A stretch of 64,000 nt of DNA from Flavobacteriaceae bacterium PS02334 (GTDB lineage Bacteria; Bacteroidota; Bacteroidia; Flavobacteriales; Flavobacteriaceae): the NCBI GenBank assembly GCA_029959295.1, contig JASCOH010000006.1:248001-312000 (forward strand), written 5' to 3'. Positions 17,448 to 24,859 of the stretch are shown here, piece after piece (within the stretch, counting starts at the first letter, position 1; every line of letters begins with the position of its first letter). The notes under the pieces were generated by a model, which was given only the letters and a program-made list of their open reading frames with translations, was not told the DNA's origin and did not search any database. A program made the translations under genes and the position numbers.

Positions 17448-17729
17448 TTATTGAAAAAGGCGTTCGGAAAGCTCGTCACTATCAACAATTGCATGAGAAT
17501 TTAAGATAGCCTGCATTTTTCCGTTATCAGGATTGGTGAAAATCATGACGTTGCCGCGACAATTTTTATATCTGAAAAGCAATGCTTTTAATCCTTTGAA
17601 AAGGCCGTCTTGGGTGGTGATTTGAAAAACATGTTTTGAACAAGATTGCTTAAAAATGCATTTCCGTCGCTTTTCTTCTGGAAAGATTTTCCAATAGCAC
17701 TTGATAATTAAGAGCAACAAATGTTTCAT
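17448..17729 (-). CDS. Diverged YidD-like (membrane insertion efficiency factor) protein
   Basis: 93 residues. True YidD has a short amphipathic amino end, then C-x-F-x-P-[ST]-C-S, then G-x-x-KG-x-x-L-x-x-x-R-x-x-[RK]-C. Here I see KCIFKQSCSKHVF, GLFKGLKALLFRYKNCRGN, so all three cysteines and the KG-L-R framework are kept, while the usual proline after the aromatic is lost. The amino end is a hydrophobic helix (HLLLLIIKCYW). A housekeeping yidD normally lies near rpmH/rnpA, so this copy is a specialised paralog. Its ATG overlaps the stop of the preceding gene by 4 bp (translational coupling). Confidence 0.65.
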   Translation of the reverse strand: MKHLLLLIIKCYWKIFPEEKRRKCIFKQSCSKHVFQITTQDGLFKGLKALLFRYKNCRGNVMIFTNPDNGKMQAILNSHAIVDSDELSERLFQ

Positions 17730-17956
17730 CTTTTGAAGACTACCATCTGGCTATAGATTGTAAAACCAGGCTTAGCTCCTAAGCCAAAACATCCCATATC
17801 AGGTTTTACAATTGTGGTTACGCTTTCTAATCTTACATATTCCCAGCCTTTTAGAGAATAATCTTTTATCAAACTTTGCAATTGATCAGCCACATTGTTT
17901 GCGGTTCCTTTTAGTGGATCGATTGATGCTGTAAATGGTACTACTTTATAATCCAT
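17726..17956 (-). CDS. DUF4177-like small protein, first gene of the TerD/tubulin operon
   Basis: 76 residues: MDYKVVPFTASI, an amphipathic helix with NVADQLQSLIKDYSLKGWEYV and paired strands RLESVTTIV and GFTIYSQMVVFKR. The order strand, helix with a GWE turn, strands, is that of DUF4177-type proteins, which are small, soluble and of unknown function. A CFGLG loop at about 56-60 may be a metal or thiol site. It opens the operon, with its start about 26 bp after a -7 box and overlapping the YidD-like gene by 4 bp. Confidence 0.6.
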   Translation of the reverse strand: MDYKVVPFTASIDPLKGTANNVADQLQSLIKDYSLKGWEYVRLESVTTIVKPDMGCFGLGAKPGFTIYSQMVVFKR

Positions 17957-17981
17957 AATTTTTATTTTTTAAATATTGGTC

Positions 17982-18027
17982 AAACTTAAATCAGATGTGA
18001 ATCAGTTCTTTACGGGTTTCCGTAAAG
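17982..18027 (-). promoter_or_regulatory. Promoter of the TerD/tubulin operon with 8-bp inverted-repeat operator
   Basis: On the minus strand, TAAGTTTG (17982-17989) fits the Bacteroidetes -7 box TAnnTTTG. About 19-20 nt upstream is a perfect inverted repeat: CTTTACGG (18008-18015), 4-nt spacer GTTT, CCGTAAAG (18020-18027). The repeat occupies the -33 region and the DNA just upstream. The same arrangement precedes the next gene (19157-19202). Confidence 0.75.
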
Positions 18028-18066
18028 CGAAGAAATAATTGAAAATTAGTGCTGTAATTGAAGTAT

Positions 18067-19134
18067 TTAGTTGTCGTAACTTTCCACAGCGCTTATCAAA
18101 ACATCCGAAAAATTGAAAATATCGTCAAGCGAGCTGATCTCGTTTTTGATTTCCTTTTTATTTTCGTCAATTGTTGCGATATATTTTTTAGTACCGTTGA
18201 AGTATAATCTGCAGATGGTTTTGCGATTATTGTCATCCAAAAGAATGGCGAAATAGGAGAGGGCGTCGCGATAAGCAATTCGGGAAACCGGAATCTTCTG
18301 TCTCAAAATTGTCTTTACGATCATGAAACCTTCCAGTTCTTCCTCGGTAGTTATGATTCCGGAAGCGTCAGATTTTTCAGTTTCAGCAATGGCGGCATCT
18401 TGCTCTTTGACCACAGCGTCTTCTTTTGTCAAGGCTGATTTCAATCTTTCCGTAATCAGATCGCTGAGGTATTGCTGCATCGATTTCTTCGTAAGATTAG
18501 TAAACTGCTCTAAGATTCTAGCATTTACAACACTCGGATAGACTTGCTTTGCAAAATGCCTGACAAATTCAGGACTCGGATTGGTAAATTCGGAATCAAT
18601 AAGTTTCTTTAATTCAAAAGTATACTTGAGGTCGCTGGCAGTGTTTACGATATTATCAAAATCATAATAAGCCTTGTGGAATTTCTTTAATTCCTCAATT
18701 TGGTTGTCTTTTATGTCGGTAATATCGAAGGCGAAAAACGGCTTATCGTCCATTTTATTGGTTTCCACCAAATCAGTATAAAATCTGTACTCGATGCCGT
18801 TGGTAAGAATAGAAAACTTGGCTTTCGTGGTATGAAAATAGCGAAATAATTGTGAAGCATTGTTTACATTCAAAGGCAAAGCATGATGCTTGCACTCAAT
18901 TAAAATTATCGGATCGCCATTTTGCATGATCGCATAATCAATTTTTTCGCCCTGCTTGATACCAATGTCAGCTACTAATTCAGGCGTCACTTCAAACGGA
19001 TTAAAAACGTCATAGCCTAATTCTTTAATGAACGGCATGATAAAAGCATTTTTAGTCGCTTCTTCAGTATTGACTTGGTCTTTCAGTTTTGTAACGCGAT
19101 CGCCAAGCATTTTGATTTGATCTTTAAAGTCCAT
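18067..19134 (-). CDS. HsdR_N-type PD-(D/E)xK nuclease-like protein
   Basis: 355 residues. The amino half carries the type I restriction enzyme R-subunit N-terminal fold: EEATKNAFIMPFIKELGYDV, then KIDYAIMQNG (the catalytic Asp) and PIILIECKHHALPLN (the E-x-K pair), with QLFRYFHTTKAKFSILTNG downstream. There is no helicase, specificity or methylase gene beside it, so it is not a type I system. The carboxy half (about 225-355) has an acidic linker and then EELEGFMIVKTILRQ and RLYFNGTKKYIATI, another conserved part of these stand-alone proteins. Its promoter shares an operator with the TerD/tubulin operon directly downstream. Self-contained nuclease or nucleic-acid-sensing roles are possible. 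Confidence 0.8.
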   Translation of the reverse strand: MDFKDQIKMLGDRVTKLKDQVNTEEATKNAFIMPFIKELGYDVFNPFEVTPELVADIGIKQGEKIDYAIMQNGDPIILIECKHHALPLNVNNASQLFRYFHTTKAKFSILTNGIEYRFYTDLVETNKMDDKPFFAFDITDIKDNQIEELKKFHKAYYDFDNIVNTASDLKYTFELKKLIDSEFTNPSPEFVRHFAKQVYPSVVNARILEQFTNLTKKSMQQYLSDLITERLKSALTKEDAVVKEQDAAIAETEKSDASGIITTEEELEGFMIVKTILRQKIPVSRIAYRDALSYFAILLDDNNRKTICRLYFNGTKKYIATIDENKKEIKNEISSLDDIFNFSDVLISAVESYDN

Positions 19135-19156
19135 GGGGGATTGAATTAAGTTTCAA

Positions 19157-19202
19157 CAAACCTATGGCGATAAAAAATACATTTTTTACGGGTTTCCGTA
19201 AA
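19157..19202 (-). promoter_or_regulatory. Promoter of the HsdR_N gene with the same inverted-repeat operator
   Basis: On the minus strand, TAGGTTTG (19157-19164) is a perfect TAnnTTTG box. Exactly 20 nt upstream lies TTTACGG-AAAC-CCGTAAA as read on the minus strand (19185-19202), the same repeat as at 18008-18027 with 7-bp perfect arms. Confidence 0.75.
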
Positions 19203-19218
19203 GGGGAATAATTTGCAT

Positions 19219-19252
19219 AAAAAAACTGCAAGGTTTTAAGCTTGCAGTTTGG
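19219..19252 (-). terminator. Rho-independent terminator
   Basis: AAACTGCAAG (19223-19232) and CTTGCAGTTT (19241-19250) form a 10-bp stem. Read on the minus strand the stem is followed by a T run, so it ends the transcript of the frameshifted lipoprotein gene or small ORF upstream. Confidence 0.8.
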
Positions 19253-19254
19253 TG

Positions 19255-19341
19255 TTATTCTAACATTGAAAAAAATACTTCAAAAATTATCTCCATGAGG
19301 GCTGAAAGCCAGAAGGAATCTTTAGGTTTTTTGTTTTCCAT
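19255..19341 (-). CDS. Possible 28-residue small protein
   Basis: An ATG at 19339-19341 opens a 28-codon frame, MENKKPKDSFWLSALMEIIF and then EVFFSMLE, ending at 19255 just before the terminator. It has a basic/polar start and an amphipathic hydrophobic helix, like many small flavobacterial membrane peptides. There is no other support; it may be chance. Confidence 0.3.
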   Translation of the reverse strand: MENKKPKDSFWLSALMEIIFEVFFSMLE

Positions 19342-19349
19342 GATTGTAT

Positions 19350-20137
19350 TTACAGATATTCAATTACAGTTTTTGAAATTGGGTCAGTACTTCCTTTTAG
19401 TCTTTTGCTTATTTGAATAGGGAAGTCTTTATTGTTGTAAATTATGTCATACTCATATTCTTTTGAAGGTATTGTAGCTTCTAAACTATCAAATGATTCT
19501 TGAGAAATGAAATTGTTTAAGTTAAGCGGTAAAAATTCCTCTATATTAAAAATTAATTTAATGTAAGTAGGCATGTCCCGCATGGGATTATTTTTTGAAT
19601 CGAATAAAAAGGTAGATTTAGAAACTGTAATTCTTGTAGGTGATGTTGCATACTTAATCTTTTGTACTGCGTTTCCATTTAAAAAAGTATAAACATTCTT
19701 ATTTATTTGTGTCCAATTGTTACCATCTTTTATAGAATAGGTATTAGACGTTAATATATCATTGTTATATGCAAAATCGAACCTTTGTCCATTGTTACTA
19801 CCAATTACGCTTATAAGATTATTGCCTTCATAAACCATTGTGTCATATCCTAAAAATACATTATTATTAATAGAATTACTTCTTACAATTTTATCGCCTT
19901 CATAAACAAAATCAACTTTATTGGTCATTTGATTATTACCAGCACTTATCAATTTATTATTTCGGTAGATAAATCGGTTTATCGTAACTCCTTGATTTGT
20001 ATATTGAGTAGTTTTACTGACCAAAACTTTTGTAGTAGTGGATTATTTGAAGAATCGTCATTAATTGGTGTATCATTATCACTATTGCACGACAATAAAA
20101 ATAAAATTAGGACTGGCAATATTAATTTTTTGAACAT
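19350..20137 (-). pseudogene. YD-like repeat lipoprotein, frameshifted paralog
   Basis: From the ATG at 20135-20137 the frame reads a lipoprotein signal (MFKKLILPVLILFLLSCNSD, lipobox Cys) and then shifts out of register at about 20036-20050. The adjacent frame continues TTTKVLVSKTTQYTNQ and runs 224 residues to 19350. That body aligns along its whole length with the intact neighbour at 20193-20975: FVYEGDKIVRSN, YEGNNLISVIGSNNGQ, DSKNNPMRDMPTYIKL, STDPISKTVIEYL. The pair is therefore a tandem duplication with one damaged copy. The tyrosine/asparagine repeats resemble YD/RHS-type beta strands. Confidence 0.75.
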
Positions 20138-20192
20138 TTGTTTTATGTTTGTTATGACTCTATAATAGAATGATTATTGGCTCTAATGAATT

Positions 20193-20975
20193 TTATTGAT
20201 ATTCAATCACGGTTTTTGAAATTGGATCAGTACTTCCTGTTGCTTTTCTAATAATTTGAGTAGGGAAATCACTGCTATTGTAAATAATATCATAGCTATA
20301 TTCTTCAGAAGGCGTAGTTGCTTCTAAGCTGTTAAACGATTTTTGAGAAATTTCGTTATTTAAATTAAGCGGAGAAAATCCTTCAAAACTTAACAATAAT
20401 CTTATCACGGGATTCATATCACGCATCGGATTGTTTTTAGAATCAAACGTATATGTTGATTTAGAAACTAAATTTATTCCAGTGTTTGTCATATGGTTAA
20501 TAATTTGTGTCGTATTTCCATTGACAAAAGTGTAGGTTTTCTTATCCATTTGTGTCCAAGCACCATCATAAAGACTAGAATATACCTCAGTATTCAAAGT
20601 GTTATTGCTATAAGTATATTCAGTCTTATTGCTGTTATTGCTTTGGATTATACTTTTAAGGTTATTTCCTTCGTAGGTTAAAGTGTTAAATCCAACAATT
20701 GTATTATTGTTAATCTGATTCGCTTTTACAATTTTGTCACCTTCATAAATAAATTCAATTTTGTTGTTCAGGTCGCCACTAGTGATGCTGGCAAGTTTTT
20801 CACTGGCATAATTAAAATTAGTAACAGAGGTGCTTTCTGTATTTGAGTAATAGACAGTCTCCGTAATTTTGCTGATCAAAACAGACTCATATGTTTCTGG
20901 ATTCGTTGTTGAATCATCACTGCTGCAGGCAAATAAGATTGGAGCGAAAAGAAATAAAGCAATTTTTTTTAACAT
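20193..20975 (-). CDS. YD-like repeat lipoprotein
   Basis: 260 residues with a lipoprotein signal (MLKKIALFLFAPILFACSSD; Cys at 17). The mature part has repeated strand motifs of the form [FY]-x-Y-E-G-[DN]-x-[IL]-x-S: FIYEGDKIVKANQI, TLTYEGNNLKSIIQ, EYTYSNNTLNTEVYS, then STYTFDSKNNPMRDMNP and PISKTVIEYQ at the end. These proteins are common surface lipoproteins of unknown function in flavobacteria. It is the intact member of the pair, 55 bp upstream of the frameshifted copy. Confidence 0.75.
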   Translation of the reverse strand: MLKKIALFLFAPILFACSSDDSTTNPETYESVLISKITETVYYSNTESTSVTNFNYASEKLASITSGDLNNKIEFIYEGDKIVKANQINNNTIVGFNTLTYEGNNLKSIIQSNNSNKTEYTYSNNTLNTEVYSSLYDGAWTQMDKKTYTFVNGNTTQIINHMTNTGINLVSKSTYTFDSKNNPMRDMNPVIRLLLSFEGFSPLNLNNEISQKSFNSLEATTPSEEYSYDIIYNSSDFPTQIIRKATGSTDPISKTVIEYQ

Positions 20976-21022
20976 AATATAATTTTGGATAAATGTTTTA
21001 GGAGTGCAATTTAGGTAAATAC

Positions 21023-22786
21023 CTACTCAACTTTTAATATATTTTTAATGTTTACTTTTTCAGCATAGTATTTTGCCCCTGCTTGTGTAAAATGAATGCA
21101 ATCTGGACTTATAAATTTGCCGTCAGGCGTAAACACCGGAACTGTACCATCTTTGTCTATTACCGAAGCCAAAATATTGATATTCCTGTCTCCCCAGAAT
21201 TCCTTCAAATCATTTATTTTTTCAATCGTATTCTGAGGAATTTCGGTACGTTGTGAAAGATAATTGCTGCATTTTTTATTATAAAAAATGCCATTGCTGG
21301 ATCCAAATTTGTTTAATAAGGCGACACTCCACACTTTTTCTTTTTCTAATCTGAATTTTCTTTTTACTTTTTCATAGTCTTCCTTTGTGAAATTAGTAAA
21401 AAAGATGAGATTTGACCGGTCAAGCCTTTCTTGAAAATCTTTACAAGAGTAAAGGTCTTGAACATAAGATATTTCCAAATTATCAATGTTCGATTCTATC
21501 AGGAGATTACAGAAATCACGCGCGCGGCTATTTCCAATAACAAAAACTTTCAAGGTATTTTTGTTTGAAAAACCCTTGTTCAAATCATTGATTCTAGAGT
21601 TGTATGCAACGTGGATGTTTTGGCGCCGTGGCGAGATAGTATAAGTATTGTCTTTTGCATAAAGATCTAGTTCGGGAACATTTCTAGTAACGCCGCCATT
21701 GACATATAAAAATACCGAACTTGTAATTATAACTATGAAAAAGCCTGATAACAGTAATAATAAGGTTTTTGTTTTTACTCTTTTTTTATCTCTAAAAGGC
21801 TGTTCAATAAGATAATAAGAGAGCCAGGATAAAAGCAAGATGATAATGAAGAGAACAATTGAAGAGACTATTCCAATTTTTTCTAAAACAAAATATCTTG
21901 CAAATGCTAAAACGATCTGGTGCCACATATACAAGCTGAAACTGATTTTTCCGATGTGAAGCATTATCTTGTTTTGTACCAAAAACAAGCTGATTTTGCT
22001 TCTATCACCGCCAACGATTAGCAAGCCAATTGTAGCAAAAAGTACCAATAAAAGTTTCAAATCAGCATTTAATGGAATGTCGAAACCCAGGAAAACTAAA
22101 ACCGTTAATGATAATAAGAAGGTGTATTTTGTGTTTATAATTTTGTCCTTAAAAAAAATAGCTCCTAGTCCGCCTAGAGAAAGTTCAAAAAAACGATATT
22201 GAATTAAAAAAAACTTCGAAGTTTCATCAGTCGAAAAGCAAAAGAAGAATAAAGAAAGGAGGGTCAGCACGCATAATATGGGCAAGATAAATTTGCTTCT
22301 TTTGCCATTGCATATTAAGAAAATTACTGGAAAAACTATGTAAAATTGTTCTTCAACGCCCAAACTCCAAGTGTGCATCATAGGTTTGTATTCGTTGGCA
22401 ACATCCCAATAATCCCCAGAAGTAATAAGCATGCAAATATTATTGGCGAAAAAATTGGTAGCAAAAACGGTTTCACTCAAATTTTTGAGATCTTCCGGTA
22501 GCATTACAATTACACCAACGATCAGCACTACTAGAGAGGTGAAAAAAATCAGAGGAATAATGCGCCGAATTCTTCTCAGGTAAAAATTAACGATTGAAAA
22601 GCGGTTTTCAATTGCCTCATCATATACAATTTTGGTTATCAGATAGCCGCTGATGGCAAAGAAGATATCAACTCCCAGATAGCCGTTCGGAAGGTATCCT
22701 AAATGAAAAAGTATAACAGACAAAACGGCAATTGCCCGGAGGCCATCAATATCTTTTCTGTATTTTAGATTCTTAGCCGGCTCCAT
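21023..22786 (-). CDS. OafA/YrhL-type membrane acyltransferase with SGNH domain
   Basis: 587 residues. The amino 350 residues form an acyltransferase-3 domain with about ten membrane helices. YRKDIDGLRAIAVLSVILFH is the family's opening motif with the catalytic-histidine region, NGYLGVDIFFAISGYLITKI and FYLRRIRRIIPL follow, and the MHTWSLGVEEQFYIVFPV motif is clear. After a single extra helix (about 345-362) comes a periplasmic SGNH-like domain with VIGNSRARDF (about 425-434) and a closing DCIHFTQAGAKYYAEKV carrying the D-x-x-H pair. Such enzymes O-acetylate surface polysaccharides or lipids. The gene stands alone. Confidence 0.92.
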   Translation of the reverse strand: MEPAKNLKYRKDIDGLRAIAVLSVILFHLGYLPNGYLGVDIFFAISGYLITKIVYDEAIENRFSIVNFYLRRIRRIIPLIFFTSLVVLIVGVIVMLPEDLKNLSETVFATNFFANNICMLITSGDYWDVANEYKPMMHTWSLGVEEQFYIVFPVIFLICNGKRSKFILPILCVLTLLSLFFFCFSTDETSKFFLIQYRFFELSLGGLGAIFFKDKIINTKYTFLLSLTVLVFLGFDIPLNADLKLLLVLFATIGLLIVGGDRSKISLFLVQNKIMLHIGKISFSLYMWHQIVLAFARYFVLEKIGIVSSIVLFIIILLLSWLSYYLIEQPFRDKKRVKTKTLLLLLSGFFIVIITSSVFLYVNGGVTRNVPELDLYAKDNTYTISPRRQNIHVAYNSRINDLNKGFSNKNTLKVFVIGNSRARDFCNLLIESNIDNLEISYVQDLYSCKDFQERLDRSNLIFFTNFTKEDYEKVKRKFRLEKEKVWSVALLNKFGSSNGIFYNKKCSNYLSQRTEIPQNTIEKINDLKEFWGDRNINILASVIDKDGTVPVFTPDGKFISPDCIHFTQAGAKYYAEKVNIKNILKVE

Positions 22787-23202
22787 TATTTTTTCTATTT
22801 TGTTATTGGTTGTAAGATTGTAATAAAAATGATGTTAATAATGTATTACAAATCTGATCTTTTTTAACAATGGCAAAGCACTGTTAGATTATTGTTGTAA
22901 GATTTTGTTTGTAAATTTATTTTTTATCATTTCAAAGAAAAGTAAATTAAGAGCTAAATTGTTTCTTAAAGCCATTTAATCGACAAAATGAATGGTTTTT
23001 CCGATGAATGGCAAGATATGCTAAATTGATACTTTCTTTTTTAATTGAATGTTATTTTTGAATATCTGGCTTATAAGCTTGATAAGCAGAATTTTTAATT
23101 TTGTTTTTTTATAAAGTTTACAAATATAGGATTATCTGAATTGTTTGACGTATTTCAGCAACGGATATAATTTTACTAGCCATTGATGGAAGCCCTTTAT
23201 TT
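22787..23202. other. AT-rich intergenic stretch, no gene seen
   Basis: About 415 bp between the acyltransferase start and the IS1-like element. No convincing ORF, hairpin terminator or tRNA was found. It should hold the acyltransferase promoter. Confidence 0.5.
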
Positions 23203-23255
23203 GGTTGTGGCATTATAATAATTGATTCAATGCGAATTTATTAAGTACTTGAGCT

Positions 23256-23936
23256 TTATAATATAATTATTGGTTGCAAGTCAAGCCAAAAATAAATCTT
23301 CAAAACAGAATTTAGAACTGCCAAACTCTTGCTGAAGCAAATACTTCTTCGGTTTAGTCTTTTCAAATGAGTTCGCAATGTCAAGTTATTCCTTTCGATA
23401 TGATTCGTTCCGAAACGTTTTACAGAATGTATTTTCTCATCAATCAGATATCGATAGTTTTTCAGCCTGTCGGTAAATATCTTTTTTGCTTCTGATAATT
23501 TTAAAGTGTCCAGAACCCCGCTCAGCGTTTTATTGGTTCTTTTTCCAACATTAAAACTCACCACAGTTTTAGAATTCTTTTCCAGTGCATAAACAAGCCA
23601 GATATAATTTTTCTTGTGTCGGATATAAGTACACAGTTCATCTACTTCATAGGTTTTGCCTTTGCTGATAATTGGCTTTCTGATATTTCTGGCAATTGAA
23701 ACAATTCTTTTTAATAATGTCGTGGTTGATATTTTCAGTATTCTTGCCGTACTTCTTATTCCTAAACCTTCTTTGGTTAATTGAATTATATTTTGATTGA
23801 TATCTAATTTGTAAGCTTGATTTGTATAATTTTCTATAAAACGGTGACAGCACATTTTACAATAATACTGCTGTTTATTGTTTTTTGTTCTCCCATTTTT
23901 AATAACCTTTTTCTCTTTACATTTTGGACAATTCAT
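23256..23936 (-). CDS. IS1-family transposase
   Basis: 226 residues from the ATG at 23934-23936; an in-frame extension to 23978 only reads through the internal end repeat. The amino end is an InsA-type zinc ribbon (MNCPKCKEKKVIKNGRTK, YYCKMCCHRF) and HTH (GLGIRSTARILKISTTTLLK). The catalytic part shows TYEVDELCTYI (first Asp), KIFTDRLKNY (second Asp) and HIERNNLTLRTHLKRLNRRS (Glu). Unlike classical IS1, it is one continuous frame needing no programmed frameshift, as in many Bacteroidetes members. All key residues are present, so it may be active. Confidence 0.9.
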   Translation of the reverse strand: MNCPKCKEKKVIKNGRTKNNKQQYYCKMCCHRFIENYTNQAYKLDINQNIIQLTKEGLGIRSTARILKISTTTLLKRIVSIARNIRKPIISKGKTYEVDELCTYIRHKKNYIWLVYALEKNSKTVVSFNVGKRTNKTLSGVLDTLKLSEAKKIFTDRLKNYRYLIDEKIHSVKRFGTNHIERNNLTLRTHLKRLNRRSICFSKSLAVLNSVLKIYFWLDLQPIIIL

Positions 23937-24003
23937 ATCATCACTAACTCTGGAACACCATGTCGGATTTTTACTCATTTTAGCTCATTTAAGGCAATGT
24001 TAA

Positions 24004-24037
24004 AACAAAAAAGATGAGCAAGTAGTGCTCATCTTTA
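24004..24037 (-). terminator. Terminator hairpin inside the IS end
   Basis: AAAGATGAGC (24011-24020) pairs with GCTCATCTTT (24028-24037). On the minus strand it is followed by a T run, so it would stop transcription entering the element from the right before it reaches the transposase gene. Confidence 0.75.
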
Positions 24038-24117
24038 AATTATTTCTCACTGATATTTATTCTATTTCAATACGTTGGAAATCTAAAATCTCATATCACT
24101 AACTTTGAAACACTACC

Positions 24118-24236
24118 CAGGATGCCGTCGCTGGAAGTGCGCCAGTAGGTTTCTGAGATATTCCCGTTGTAGAGTTCCTTTACCCCGCTGACGCTCCCGG
24201 TAACCTGGTTGTAGCTGATCTTGAAGGCAAAAAGGT
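24118..24236 (-). pseudogene. Remnant of an RHS core gene
   Basis: The minus strand encodes DLFAFKISYNQVTG and ELYNGNISETYWRTSSDG with no start or stop. It matches residues of the complete RHS protein (DLFAFKLSYDTTND, GLYNGNISQTYWRTAGDD, DNA about 28255-28370). The fragment starts exactly at the IS1 end and stops before an AT-rich segment, so it is the stub of a second RHS gene lost during insertion or rearrangement. Confidence 0.8.
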
Positions 24237-24282
24237 CTTTCTGATTACGTTTATTTGCCTGGATTTGAGAGCTGGTAATAAA

Positions 24283-24304
24283 AAAACAACCCGAAGGTTG
24301 TTTT
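24283..24304. terminator. Bidirectional terminator hairpin
   Basis: ACAACC-CGAA-GGTTGT (24286-24301) lies within a flanking A run and T run, giving AAAACAACC...GGTTGTTTT. Read either way it ends in T residues. It lies downstream of the 106-residue putative immunity gene. Confidence 0.7.
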
Positions 24305-24521
24305 AATTTTTATGCGATAATACTATAAAATATTGATTATCTGCAAATGTCTTATGAAATAATGCCCACCAACACATCTGATACATTACCGTTTCTTTTG
24401 GTTTGTTAAGACAATAACCACAAAATTAATACACTACAGAAAAGTGCTATTAAACTTTAGTAAGCAATGTTCAAGCATAAACAAAACCATATAAATATCT
24501 AAATCTTATCTATTTATTGTA

Positions 24522-24842
24522 TTAGAAATATAGTTCATATGAAATGCCTAATATAGCCAAGATAAAAATGAAGATGTAAATCATTGAGGGTATCACAAAA
24601 TAAAAATATCTTATTGGCATTTTAAATTTTATCTTGAAGTAATAATAAATTACAAAAGCTGTTGATATTGTAATGATTCCAACCGTAGGGACATAAATAA
24701 GATATACAACTATCGCATACACTTTACGCATGTTCAAATTATAAAATGACCAAATTTTATTTGCTAATATAAGTCGTGTAATAACTATTATAAAAAATCC
24801 AATTAAGGAGATATACGATGACTTAATTATATTTTTTTCCAT
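24522..24842 (-). CDS. Small membrane protein, candidate immunity protein
   Basis: 106 residues with three hydrophobic helices at about 9-29, 42-70 and 78-102 and basic loops (KIKFKMPIRYF). No family recognised. It begins 17 bp after the orphan RHS toxin C-terminal cassette on the same strand, which is where the cognate immunity gene of a polymorphic toxin normally sits. An integral-membrane immunity protein would be expected for a toxin acting at the membrane or periplasm. The assignment rests on position only. Confidence 0.45.
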   Translation of the reverse strand: MEKNIIKSSYISLIGFFIIVITRLILANKIWSFYNLNMRKVYAIVVYLIYVPTVGIITISTAFVIYYYFKIKFKMPIRYFYFVIPSMIYIFIFILAILGISYELYF

Positions 24843-24859
24843 AAATTATATTTATTATA

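Larger units (their letters stand above)
23203..24117 (-). mobile_element. IS1-family insertion sequence (ends approximate)
   Basis: The right end is well marked: read on the minus strand, GGTAGTGTTTCAAAGTTAGT starts at 24117 and continues GATATGA to 24091. The left end is weaker; GGTTGTGGCATTATAATAAT at 23203 shares only part of it. No matching direct target duplication flanks the two ends (CAGGATGCC right, CCCTTTATT left), so one end may be deleted or misplaced. The right end abuts an RHS gene remnant. A second copy of the 27-bp end sequence occurs inside, at 23933-23960 in the same orientation. Confidence 0.7.

Noticed and set aside
18067-19134. Type I restriction-modification locus.
   Set aside because: Only the HsdR N-terminal nuclease-like fold is present; no methylase, specificity or helicase gene is adjacent.
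23937-23978. Longer amino end of the IS1 transposase.
   Set aside because: The extra 14 codons read through the internal copy of the IS end repeat; the zinc ribbon begins at the ATG at 23934-23936.
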